The translations under genes were made by a program, and so were the position numbers. The notes under the pieces were generated by a model that saw nothing but the letters and a program-made list of their open reading frames with translations, was not told the DNA's origin and ran no database searches. Positions 7,291 through 14,335 of a DNA stretch of 35,357 bases are shown here, in pieces (the stretch's first letter is position 1; each line of letters starts with the position of its first letter). This stretch comes from Cryobacterium sp. Y11 (GTDB taxonomy: Bacteria; Actinomycetota; Actinomycetes; Actinomycetales; Microbacteriaceae), in contig NZ_PJJO01000039.1 in NCBI RefSeq assembly GCF_002929535.1, forward strand, positions 1 through 35,357. The letters are read 5' to 3'.

Positions 7291-7403
7291 CAACCAGCAG
7301 GCCATCTGGTTCCGGCTCCGAGCTGGATCGGATAAGACCGGAATCCATCGAACTGCCAGCCACTGTGTCGGTGGATATCACCTTCACCTTGACGACGATC
7401 TAG
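7287..7403 (+). CDS. 38-residue ORF translationally coupled to the CU044_5270 gene
   Basis: The start ATG (7287-7289) overlaps the preceding TGA as ATGA, the usual geometry of translational coupling. The peptide begins MTTSRPSGSGSELDRI and ends ATVSVDITFTLTTI, so the last third alternates Val/Ile/Phe with Thr/Ser like a beta strand. This recalls the 23-residue peptide at 3971, though the similarity is too short to prove anything. No known family. Coupling supports translation; function is unknown. Confidence 0.45.
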   Translation: MTTSRPSGSGSELDRIRPESIELPATVSVDITFTLTTI

Positions 7404-7667
7404 CAGCTGGAGCTTCTGCCGACCGTCGCATGGCCTCCGGAGAGGAAAGCTGTGCGACGGTCCACTTCAGGTTGAGCAGCATAGACGAATCTAGATCGTG
7501 GCACTGCCGAACGGCCATGGTGCCCGTAAGCCGGACGGCCACCGGGACACTCAAACGCTCACGAAGCGCCGACGGTGATCCGCGTCGTTCCGGGAGCGCC
7601 CGATTCCCGTATACCCCGCCCGAGAAAATGCCCGGTGAAGGGGGGCTAAACGGTACACTCCTGAAGC
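7404..7667. promoter_or_regulatory. Upstream region of the intact resolvase with probable res site
   Basis: No gene is supported. TGCCCGTAAG lies at 7521-7530. The last 60 bases (CGCCCGAGAAAATGCCCGGT, then GAAGGGGGGCTA) resemble the segment before the decayed resolvase at 2619-2680, which suggests that both preserve the recombination site that TnpR binds. Resolvase promoters normally overlap res, so repression by TnpR is likely. Confidence 0.55.
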
Positions 7668-8252
7668 ATGACCAGCATGCTTATCGGCTACGCGCGCGTA
7701 TCCACCAACGACCAAGACCTCACCGCCCAAAAGAACGCCCTCGCCGCCCTCGGTGTCTCACGGCAGAAGACGTTCACCGATCAGGGCCTCACCGGAACGA
7801 ATCGGGCCCGGCCAGGTCTTCGCGAAGCGCTAGCTGCCTGCCGGGCCGGTGACACTCTCGTCGTGACCAAGCTCGACCGGCTGGCACGTTCACTTCGCGA
7901 CGCGAAAGACATTGTTGACGACCTCACCCTGTGTGAAGTGAAGCTCAGTATCGGTGGTTCCGTTCATGACCCCACCGACCCGATCGGCAGGCTCCTCTTC
8001 AACGTGCTCGCGATGGTTGCTGAATTCGAGGCCGACCTCATACGAGCTCGCACCCGCGAAGGCATGCAGGTCGCTAAAGCGGCCGGTCGGCTCCGCGGCA
8101 AGCAGCCCAAGTTGTCTCCGGTTCAGGAGAAGCACTTGGTCGAGGTTTACCAGCGCGGCGAACACACCACCGCGCAGATCGCTGAACTCTTCAGTGTCGC
8201 CAGGTCCACGGTCTACCGGGCAATCAAGCGCGCCGGGGACACCGCTGCCTGA
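7668..8252 (+). CDS. tnpR: Tn3-family serine resolvase, intact
   Basis: A 194-residue serine recombinase of the resolvase/invertase family. MLIGYARVSTNDQDL gives the catalytic Ser12. The catalytic domain continues through TKLDRLARSLRD and DPTDPIGRLLFN, the long helix E AEFEADLIRARTREG follows, and the C-terminal helix-turn-helix is TTAQIAELFSVARSTVYRAI. Full length for the family. It would resolve cointegrates at res. No transposase gene is in the window, so it is a leftover of a transposon or a plasmid multimer-resolution function. A res-like sequence precedes it, and a decayed paralogue lies inverted at 2026-2618. Confidence 0.95.
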   Translation: MTSMLIGYARVSTNDQDLTAQKNALAALGVSRQKTFTDQGLTGTNRARPGLREALAACRAGDTLVVTKLDRLARSLRDAKDIVDDLTLCEVKLSIGGSVHDPTDPIGRLLFNVLAMVAEFEADLIRARTREGMQVAKAAGRLRGKQPKLSPVQEKHLVEVYQRGEHTTAQIAELFSVARSTVYRAIKRAGDTAA

Positions 8253-8506
8253 ACGTGCGTTGCGCAGAGGAGTAGGGGCAAACGGGCGTTTTGTGCAAAG
8301 GAGTAAGGAAAAACCAGTGTTCACACTCACCTGCACAACCCCGAAAACACGATGGCCGTTGCGCGGACGGCTTCGGAAAATGACAGTGTTGCCACGCCGG
8401 GGGAGTGGCCGGTAGACAATCCCCTATCGGACAGTCTTTGGGACCGTATGCGAATGCGTCGATGAGCTGGCGGCCAGGACACCTCCGCGACTAGTACGGT
8501 GACCAA
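8253..8506. other. Non-coding transposon-like remnant downstream of tnpR
   Basis: Two copies of TTTGTGCAnnnGAGTAnGG-like boxes (8260-8278, 8290-8308), a GGAAAATGACA motif (about 8375) and TAGACAATCCCCTATCGG (about 8414-8431) are shared with the non-coding region at 2730-2853. I see no gene. The stretch must also hold the promoter of the HEPN-motif gene at 8507. Confidence 0.55.
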
Positions 8507-9640
8507 ATGGCTGATCAACCAGAACTCAAGGCTGCGATCGAGGCGCGCGCAGACTTCTCCAAGAAGGCGCTGGCTGCGCGACCTTGGACAGGCCCCAAGA
8601 GAATCCGTAATGACTTAGCCTCGAATCTTTGGGAAGGTGCAAGCACCGCGGGACAAGCCGCCATCGAGTTGTACATTTCGCAGAAACCCAGCGAACGAAT
8701 GTGGGCTTCGATCGCCGTGGGGACTGCGCTTGAACTGGCCCTCAAATGCGCAATTGCGGAAATTAGCGCCGTGCTTATCGGGGCTGACCGAGCGGTGGAT
8801 TCCAGGCTTGCCTTGGCCGGTCATGCGATGCCGACCACTTCCCTTTCTTCCATTCGCACCATAACTGGCAACGAAGCCGCTGACATAGTGCGCAAGGCTC
8901 ATAGAGGTGTTGCACCCACTCAGCGCTGCCTGGCAGTTTTCACTTTGAGAAACGGTGCGGCGCACCTTGGGTACATCGAGCAAGGTGCGCTCGAGGCAGC
9001 GGTCGCCGATTTGGTAGTAATTATGGATGATCTGCTGCCAATCATCGGAAAAACGCCGGAGGCCTTTTGGGGTCTCGATAACATCCCTGTGATTGAACAC
9101 ATTCTCGTCGAATCAAAGGATGCACTTCGGGTTCGGATTGAAGCGCTATTCGCCGGAGCACGCCGTGAGCTCGAATCGCTGAAGATTCGAGTGGGAGATG
9201 ATGCCTTCCTTAGCGTTGCGCAGGTGCTATCGGCGAAGTCTGCAATCGAGAACAACGGTGAGGATTTCACTGTCCGTCCTTGCCCTGTATGTGACTACGA
9301 CGGTCAGCTTTTCAGGTACATCGACGAGCTCGACATGGATTTTGTGCGTTCTCATAGGAGCAAACCGGGAGACGGATACAGAACGGCTTCACCAGACGAA
9401 TTTGATTGCTATGTGTGCAGCCTCCATCTCGAATACGCAGAGATGGATGTTCTAGACGGGTTCGAGACTGAAGAGCTTCAGCCCTCTACTCACTTCCTCG
9501 AAGCCGTAGCGGAATGGGAAGAAGAACAAGCAGACGAGTTGCATCGACAAGAGGAGGAAGCGTTGCTTCGTGAATCATCCATGCAAAGGATGGATGAAGA
9601 AGTGGACTATCTCGTAGAACAGCTTGAGCCGAATCTATAG
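8507..9640 (+). CDS. HEPN-motif protein with paired CxxC zinc motifs
   Basis: A 377-residue protein of no family I can name. The helical N-terminal part (about residues 40-200) contains CLAVFTLRNGAAHLG, in which R148-N149-x3-H153 is an RX4H motif with Asn after Arg, the signature of HEPN ribonuclease-like domains. A zinc-ribbon-like module follows with C259-P-V-C262 and C301-Y-V-C304. The C-terminus is very acidic (EEEQADELHRQEEEALL). This suggests an RNA-cutting or RNA-sensing effector with a metal-binding sensor; the function is inferred. It stands alone on the plus strand between resolvase debris and a broken HNH gene, next to a restriction-modification system. Confidence 0.68.
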   Translation: MADQPELKAAIEARADFSKKALAARPWTGPKRIRNDLASNLWEGASTAGQAAIELYISQKPSERMWASIAVGTALELALKCAIAEISAVLIGADRAVDSRLALAGHAMPTTSLSSIRTITGNEAADIVRKAHRGVAPTQRCLAVFTLRNGAAHLGYIEQGALEAAVADLVVIMDDLLPIIGKTPEAFWGLDNIPVIEHILVESKDALRVRIEALFAGARRELESLKIRVGDDAFLSVAQVLSAKSAIENNGEDFTVRPCPVCDYDGQLFRYIDELDMDFVRSHRSKPGDGYRTASPDEFDCYVCSLHLEYAEMDVLDGFETEELQPSTHFLEAVAEWEEEQADELHRQEEEALLRESSMQRMDEEVDYLVEQLEPNL

Positions 9641-9714
9641 AAGTCTTGGTATGTGCCAAAAGATAGCCCGCAGTGGTTAAGGCGCGCGTTTACGATGCAA
9701 TTCATTTTCTGGCT

Positions 9715-10365
9715 CTAACCGAGCGTGACGCCTTTTGACCTATTGCAGTTCGCGCAGAGCAACTGCAAATTTCGCTCCATGTTAGATCCGCCCATGGCGA
9801 TGGGAATCACGTGGTCGAACTCTAGGTTCTTCTGGTCGCCACACTCGACGCATCGCCCTAGGTCGCGTTACCAGACGGCGACCTTGACCTGCTGCGGGAT
9901 CCGTTCGCGACGTGATCGATCGTCTAGCTGAGTGGTCATTGCTTGAAGAGCATGCGCCTTCTCCAAAAAAAGTCGGCGCTTATTCGTGGTGACGTTGATG
10001 AGGGCACGCACATCGTCCGCTGTCAGATCGTGTCCGTCGGCACCGTATACATTCCTCTCGTACAGCCAAAAGGCGCGAGGCGGCGTGTCCCAATCGACCA
10101 GGTGCTGCGGCGCTCTGTATGAGTTGGATAAGAGCTGATCGTTGCAGTAAATATTGGTGGCAGTCGATTCCCGCACGGTCGCCATGCTCGGCCCCCGCGA
10201 GTAGCCCCATCGATAAATCCCGCGGATGACAACGGCTGTCGTGAAATCGTTATCAGGAAACTTGGTTTTCTCGAAGTCATAGATTCCTTGAATTTCCGCA
10301 TCGCCCCAGTGCTTTATCAATGCCACAGTCACAGTCACACTCGCATCGTAGAGAAGTGAGCACAC
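9715..10365 (-). pseudogene. HNH endonuclease split by an in-frame TAA
   Basis: The frame from GTG 10365 reads 165 codons to TAA at 9868-9870, then continues without shift for 50 codons to TAG at 9715. The second part is a complete HNH core: GRCVECG, then LEFDHVIPIAMGGSN, then LQLLCANCNRSKG. The junction is KVAVW-stop-RDLGRC; this family normally has a Gln between Trp and Arg, so one C-to-T change of CAA would explain the stop. The N-terminal portion (many aromatics, DFTTAVVIRGIY) is not a fold I recognise. Probable recent pseudogene. Readthrough or a sequence error are alternatives. The start codon is uncertain. Confidence 0.88.
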
Positions 10366-10424
10366 GGCCGCCGTACTTCAGCGCTGATCGTTACATCGAA
10401 GGGTTTCCTAACAACATTTACAGC

Positions 10425-10441
10425 GCGGCCGCGAGGGCCGC
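10425..10441 (-). terminator. Possible hairpin after the restriction endonuclease gene
   Basis: GCGGCC (10425-10430) pairs with GGCCGC (10436-10441) around a five-base loop, directly at the stop codon of the minus-strand endonuclease gene. The stem is short and has no T-tract. Confidence 0.4.
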
Positions 10442-11388
10442 TACGGAAAACGCTGTGTGGTTTCTTGCGTAGCTATCCACTCGCCGACTATGCGAGGCAG
10501 CTCGCTGACACAGTCTCTCCCGATGAGCAGCTCATCCACGGTGCCGTAATTGAGCATATCGACCAGCCGGCAGAGGTAGGACTTGCCCTGTTCCCACCAG
10601 GTTCCGTAGGCATCGACCATCAGATACAACTTGACATCGATTCCCGATGACGCCCTGATTGCGTTCCGTTCGTAACCGTCTAGTTGTGAAACGTAAACGG
10701 CGTCGGAGATCTTGGATCCGAAGGTTGTTGTGTAGTAATACTCCTTGAGTTCCCAGAGAGCGACGGGATTGACGCTCGAGGGGTAGGCTCCGTCCATTCG
10801 GCGGGACATCGCTGCATGGAGCTTTCCGCCCTTATCTACTACCGGGATTTGTCGAGGATCAGCGTCGAAGGCCCGACCTCCTAAGTGGTGTGAAACGAGG
10901 ATGTTCACGATTCCCGTGAGGTAGGACGGAGTTCGTTTCTCATCCTTCTGTTTGTTCATCGGCACACGCACGCTTCCACCGTGAGAGAGGTCGTACTCCA
11001 TCGCAACGGCGCGCAATTCGCCGTTCTGCTTCTTGATGATCTCTCGCGAAGCGTGGGTGTAGTCGTTGACTACCTTTTCGAAGGTTTCGCGTGCCTCCTG
11101 AGCGGTCATCAGGCTGGCTTTGGCGTAATCGTTCAGCATGTACGCGCGATAGTCGAAGTACTCCACGAGGCGCTGACCAAGGTTAGTCTGTTCTACTTCA
11201 TCAGTCGATCGTCCTAATGATTCGAGTCCCGCAACTATTTGAGCCGTGGTGAAGGTCCGGATAATGCCTTGGCCCCTGACCGTGTAGCCGATGCTTTCAG
11301 ATAGAACGCGCACGTATGCCCAGAAGTCATCTCCCTCGTTCCGCCAGCGAGTATCAGCTTTCAAGGTCCGTGCCTTCCCATTCCGCAA
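10441..11388 (-). CDS. Putative type II restriction endonuclease
   Basis: A 315-residue protein whose role is deduced from context and a nuclease-like motif. In MDGAYPSSVNPVALWELKEY, D199 and E213-L-K215 fit the PD-(D/E)xK pattern of many restriction enzymes, with a hydrophobic strand before ExK. Other segments (YFDYRAYMLNDY and the C-terminal helix) are not recognisable, and restriction enzymes rarely show wider similarity. The gene overlaps the upstream controller-like gene by 35 bases and is divergent from a Dam-like methylase, the classical type II layout. It would cut unmodified invading DNA and make plasmid loss lethal. The recognition site is unknown. Confidence 0.8.
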   Translation of the reverse strand: MRNGKARTLKADTRWRNEGDDFWAYVRVLSESIGYTVRGQGIIRTFTTAQIVAGLESLGRSTDEVEQTNLGQRLVEYFDYRAYMLNDYAKASLMTAQEARETFEKVVNDYTHASREIIKKQNGELRAVAMEYDLSHGGSVRVPMNKQKDEKRTPSYLTGIVNILVSHHLGGRAFDADPRQIPVVDKGGKLHAAMSRRMDGAYPSSVNPVALWELKEYYYTTTFGSKISDAVYVSQLDGYERNAIRASSGIDVKLYLMVDAYGTWWEQGKSYLCRLVDMLNYGTVDELLIGRDCVSELPRIVGEWIATQETTQRFP

Positions 11389-11602
11389 CTATTTCGATTA
11401 GTGAGGTCCCGATTGCCTTAGCGAGGGCGCTGCCCTCGACCAGGTCGAGGCGACGTGCGCCTTTCTCAACGTTGGACACCCATGACTGAGTGACGCCGAG
11501 TTTTTCTGCTACCTGCTGTTGACTAAGGCCCGATCGTTCGCGCTTTCGCTTGAAGATGGCCGCAAGATGGATGTGCCGGCTTCGTTCCGACTGTTGGCCC
11601 AT
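11354..11602 (-). CDS. XRE-family controller (C) protein of the restriction system
   Basis: An 82-residue helix-turn-helix protein of Cro/CI type: LSQQQVAEKLGVTQSWVSNV spans the recognition helix, with RKRERSG before and KGARRLDLVE after. Size and position, immediately upstream of and overlapping the endonuclease gene and divergent from the methylase, match C proteins that delay endonuclease synthesis until DNA is methylated. No ribosome binding site is obvious before ATG 11602. A TACAAT -10 element on the minus strand (11652-11647) lies in the 60-bp divergent spacer. Confidence 0.88.
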   Translation of the reverse strand: MGQQSERSRHIHLAAIFKRKRERSGLSQQQVAEKLGVTQSWVSNVEKGARRLDLVEGSALAKAIGTSLIEIVAEWEGTDLES

Positions 11603-11662
11603 TTGCTGAGGCTACGGCCGGTCGAGGGCATATCCGAAAACTCGATATTGTACGGTTAGACG
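11603..11662. promoter_or_regulatory. Divergent promoter region of the restriction-modification system
   Basis: This 60-bp spacer separates the controller/endonuclease start from the methylase start. GATATTGTAC supplies a TATTGT -10-like hexamer on the plus strand and TACAAT on the minus strand at nearly the same bases, so the two promoters probably overlap and compete. The methylase ATG at 11663 lacks a ribosome binding site. I cannot identify a clear C-box. Confidence 0.5.
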
Positions 11663-12544
11663 ATGACCATCGAATTGCCACTCGAATTTCCCCAACCCAC
11701 CATCGTTCCGTTCAACACTCAACTGTTGAAGTGGATCGGCAATAAGCAGCGCATGGCACCTGAGATCATTTCGTTCTTCCCTCCGACCTGGGAGGCCTAT
11801 CACGAGCCATTTCTCGGCTCTGGTGGAGTCTTGGGAACACTTGCCCCTGCTCGCGCGCAGGCCGCGGATGTGTTGCCGCCCTTAATGGAGATTTGGCAAA
11901 TGCTTCGCAACGACCCTGAACGGTTGATTACCTCCTACGCGGCATATCGTGACCGCCTAGACCGCGGCGAGGACAAGAAGGATGTGTATGCGGAGGCTTT
12001 GGCTGTTTTTAACGCAAACCCTTCGGGGGAGGCGTTCGTCTTCCTGACCCGCGCTTGCTATGGCGGGGTCATCCGCTTCCGAACCTCGGACGGAGCGATG
12101 TCTACTCCGTGTGGGGTGCACATGCCTGTCAGCACAGCGTCATTTGCCAAGCGAGTGAAGGAGTGGGGTTTCCGGGTAACTGGCACTGAATTCTTCCAGC
12201 GTGATTTCCGAGAGTCATTCGAGGCTGCGAAGAGCGGAGATGTCATTTACTGCGACCCGCCCTATTCGGATTCACAGAAGATTCTCTATGGAGCCCAGGC
12301 CTTCTCGATTCACGACCTGGTTGAGGCAATTGACAAGGCGAAGGGTCGCGGCGTTCAGGTGCTGATGTCGATCGATGGGACCAAAAAGACCGGATTGCGT
12401 GAAGTGCTTCATGACTTTCCTTCCGGCTTGTTCGAGCGGGAGGCGGCGGTCAACGTTGGGCGGGCGATGCTTAAGCGGTTTCAAATGGGCGGACAGAGTC
12501 TTGAAGCAGAGTTCGTGAAGGACCGATTGCTTTTGACGTACTGA
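11663..12544 (+). CDS. Dam-like (D12 class) adenine-N6 DNA methyltransferase
   Basis: A 293-residue alpha-class N6-adenine methylase. LLKWIGNKQRMAPEI (about residues 21-35) is the Dam/DpnM-type N-terminal motif, HEPFLGSGGVLG (about 47-58) is the AdoMet-binding motif I, and DVIYCDPPYSDSQ with D198-P-P-Y201 is the catalytic motif IV. The order motif I, variable region, DPPY fits Dam-type enzymes. It would protect plasmid and host DNA from the divergently encoded endonuclease. The target sequence cannot be read from the protein; GATC is only one possibility. It appears intact and of normal length. Confidence 0.93.
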   Translation: MTIELPLEFPQPTIVPFNTQLLKWIGNKQRMAPEIISFFPPTWEAYHEPFLGSGGVLGTLAPARAQAADVLPPLMEIWQMLRNDPERLITSYAAYRDRLDRGEDKKDVYAEALAVFNANPSGEAFVFLTRACYGGVIRFRTSDGAMSTPCGVHMPVSTASFAKRVKEWGFRVTGTEFFQRDFRESFEAAKSGDVIYCDPPYSDSQKILYGAQAFSIHDLVEAIDKAKGRGVQVLMSIDGTKKTGLREVLHDFPSGLFEREAAVNVGRAMLKRFQMGGQSLEAEFVKDRLLLTY

Positions 12545-12684
12545 GGTTCCTTCGGCGGGCGGCGACGGTGTGTGGCGGAGCCTGCATTTTTCTCCATGAG
12601 AGCATCGTGCCCGACCTCGGATTCGCAATCCCACAGGCGCGCAGTGTCCGCAGCGGGTGGCGGCCATCGAGGGGCCCTATTTGC

Positions 12685-13392
12685 TCACAGGATTCGATCC
12701 TCGTCGATTCGGTCAGATGGGCCGAGTGCGTCCATCGCAATGTCCCAGGGATAGGCCGTGATCGCTTCGAGAAAGGTGGGGGCTGTCGCCCGCTCGGCAA
12801 GAACCTTCTTCGTGTTCATGTCGAACAGGTGCACCGCGCACATGTTGGTCGAGGGGTCGGTGAAGAATTCCAGGCGCACGCCGTGGTCTTCGATGGACCC
12901 AAACACGACCGCACTGAATGGGCCGGCGGGCCGGGCCATGGCTGTCACGAACTCGGCACCAATCTGGGACAGACGGGCATTGATTAGGTCGACTAGCGGC
13001 TGTGTTTCTCGCACGGTCATCACATTCACCGATGGCCGCGTAGGAGCGGGCGCGGTCGAGCGCGGGCTCGGTGCTGAGCGCTCGACAGCCGGAGCCCAGA
13101 CCCAAGCGCGGTGAATGCCGCCATCCTCCCACTCGACATATACCGCGCGCTGGGTCCACGCGAGCGCTAGACCGTGGACCTGGCTAGCTATCGCGGGATA
13201 TCTCACCCAGGCGCGTACGGAGGTGGGTTCGCTGGCCAAAGTGGCCGGCAGTCCGCCTAGCTCGGCGGGAGTCAGACTAAACGGGCGTGGTACGAACTCG
13301 GCCCCATGGGGCGGTTCTGCCTGCTCGAGGGTGTCAGCCCGCACGGATCGTTGCGCGTGTGGGGTATTGGGGTACTTAGCGTCCGAACCCAT
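12685..13392 (-). CDS. Hypothetical plasmid protein
   Basis: A 235-residue protein I do not recognise. Residues 57-105 form a beta-rich unit (TSVRAWVRYPAIASQVHGLA, then AVYVEWEDGGIHRAWVWAPA), a Pro/Ala/Ser linker follows, and the C-terminal domain (about 120-235) alternates strands and helices (FSAVVFGSIEDHGVRLEFFT, then MCAVHLFDMN). ATG 13392 has no ribosome binding site and lies inside an inverted repeat; a downstream GTG beginning VRADTLEQ is a possible start. It is probably in an operon with the 49-codon gene 57 bases upstream. Confidence 0.6.
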   Translation of the reverse strand: MGSDAKYPNTPHAQRSVRADTLEQAEPPHGAEFVPRPFSLTPAELGGLPATLASEPTSVRAWVRYPAIASQVHGLALAWTQRAVYVEWEDGGIHRAWVWAPAVERSAPSPRSTAPAPTRPSVNVMTVRETQPLVDLINARLSQIGAEFVTAMARPAGPFSAVVFGSIEDHGVRLEFFTDPSTNMCAVHLFDMNTKKVLAERATAPTFLEAITAYPWDIAMDALGPSDRIDEDRIL

Positions 13393-13423
13393 AAACCAAT
13401 TAGAACATAAGTTCGGATCTAAG
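13375..13423. promoter_or_regulatory. Inverted repeat spanning the start of the 12685-13392 gene
   Basis: CTTAGCGTCCGAAC (13375-13388) is repeated in inverted, nearly perfect form as GTTCGGATCTAAG (13411-13423), with an AT-rich 22-base centre holding the ATG at 13390-13392. As DNA it is a good operator; as RNA it would fold the start codon into a hairpin loop. The AT-rich centre is unlike its surroundings. Confidence 0.55.
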
Positions 13424-13449
13424 GGAATGCGGGAGGGGCGGCCAGGCCG

Positions 13450-13599
13450 TTATTTTGCGGGGCGCACGTACATGACCAGGTGATCGGTGGGGATCACGGC
13501 GCGCAGCTGCTCGACGGCAGTCCAACTGTCTGGCGCTTCGACGGTGACGGGCGTTGACTCGCTCGCGTCTCGCGGGCGGTGTGCCAGGTCCCAGTTCAC
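13450..13599 (-). CDS. 49-residue hypothetical protein
   Basis: A GTG-started frame encoding VNWDLAHRPRDASES and continuing TVEAPDSWTAVEQLRAVIP to the end LVMYVRPAK. Composition and codon third-position GC are protein-like, unlike the overlapping frames. GGAGG directly abuts the GTG, which is too close for normal spacing, so the exact start is uncertain. An in-frame TAA upstream rules out a longer form. It lies 57 bases before the next minus-strand gene and is probably co-transcribed. No family recognised. Confidence 0.55.
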   Translation of the reverse strand: MNWDLAHRPRDASESTPVTVEAPDSWTAVEQLRAVIPTDHLVMYVRPAK

Positions 13600-14051
13600 C
13601 CTCCATTATCCGCCTGCAGGTGAGTCTTCCTGGGCTAGACCAAGCGGACCAGGCCGCATGATATGGGGCAACGCCAGAACGGGCTTGCCGGTGGCCCCTC
13701 GACCTGTAACGGGACTAGGCGCCGCTCACAGTTCGGGGGAGCGCCCAACGAGTCAGTGGCGTGCCGGCACGATAGCCGACCCCACCGAACCCCGCACTCG
13801 AGCTGAGGAAAAGCGGTGGTCTTGGTGCCCCGGTGCGCAGGTCGGCGCACGTGAACTTTGTTGCTTTTCGTCTGGGGAATTGTTCACTCCGCGCTGCCGG
13901 CGTCAAGCCGTCGTCGCAGTTTCGGCAAAACTTCTGCCCCGCTGCGCTCCTCCACAACTTTGGCCTGCAACCGCTCCTTGGGGCTTGACCCCGACAGCAC
14001 TCCATGAGGGCGGAAATCCGCCGAAAGGCAAAAAAATTTGGAGGAGAGAAA
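13600..14051. other. Non-coding region before the small-gene operon
   Basis: I find no credible gene in 450 bases; the long plus-strand frame across it is Cys/Pro/Arg-rich and not protein-like. It contains small hairpins, for example GGCGGAAATCCGCC near 14010 (five to six bp stem, two-base loop) just upstream of the operon's ribosome binding site. Being between oppositely transcribed operons, it should hold promoters for both. TTGACC near 13985 is a possible -35 element, but no convincing -10 follows. Confidence 0.4.
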
Positions 14052-14324
14052 ATGCTTGAACAGATCAGGACTCACCACAATGCAGCGGCTCCCGTTGATG
14101 TTGAGTGGAAAATCCGACACCTCACCCGCTCGATCCGCACCCGTGAACGCATGTTGACCTGGGGAGGATTCGCTACCCCCCACGCGCCCGAGGCCCCTCA
14201 GGTGTTAGCCGAACGCACCGCCGCCCAGCTCGCCGGGATTGCTGACCTCCGCGTTCAGCTCGCCCATTGGGAAGCCATCCAGGCCAACCAGACCACCATC
14301 ACCAACGCCACACGCAGCAACTAA
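14052..14324 (+). CDS. Hypothetical small helical protein
   Basis: A 90-residue protein with two predicted helices (VEWKIRHLTRSIRTRERML and AERTAAQLAGIADLRVQLAH) joined by a Pro-rich loop. I chose ATG 14052, which has a strong GGAGGA eight bases upstream, over ATG 14004 in the same frame. First gene of a plus-strand operon of small plasmid proteins; the LPD29 gene follows after 11 bases. No family recognised; possibly a coiled-coil accessory protein. Confidence 0.7.
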   Translation: MLEQIRTHHNAAAPVDVEWKIRHLTRSIRTRERMLTWGGFATPHAPEAPQVLAERTAAQLAGIADLRVQLAHWEAIQANQTTITNATRSN

Positions 14325-14335
14325 GGAGACAGACC

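Noticed and set aside
9665..9720. tRNA-like segment (CAGTGGTTAAGGCGCGC)
   Set aside because: It resembles part of a D arm only; no acceptor stem, anticodon arm or T arm can be formed.
9868..9870. Programmed recoding (stop readthrough or selenocysteine-like) in the HNH gene
   Set aside because: The stop is TAA, not TGA; no downstream RNA structure stands out, and a simple CAA to TAA mutation explains it better.
12568..13483. Several plus-strand open frames opposite the 235-residue gene
   Set aside because: They are mirror frames of a coding region with poorer amino acid composition and no ribosome binding sites.
13487..14059. 190-codon plus-strand open frame
   Set aside because: Composition is rich in Cys, Pro, Arg and Trp without any domain pattern, and it covers a minus-strand gene and the next operon's leader; it is a chance frame in high-GC DNA.
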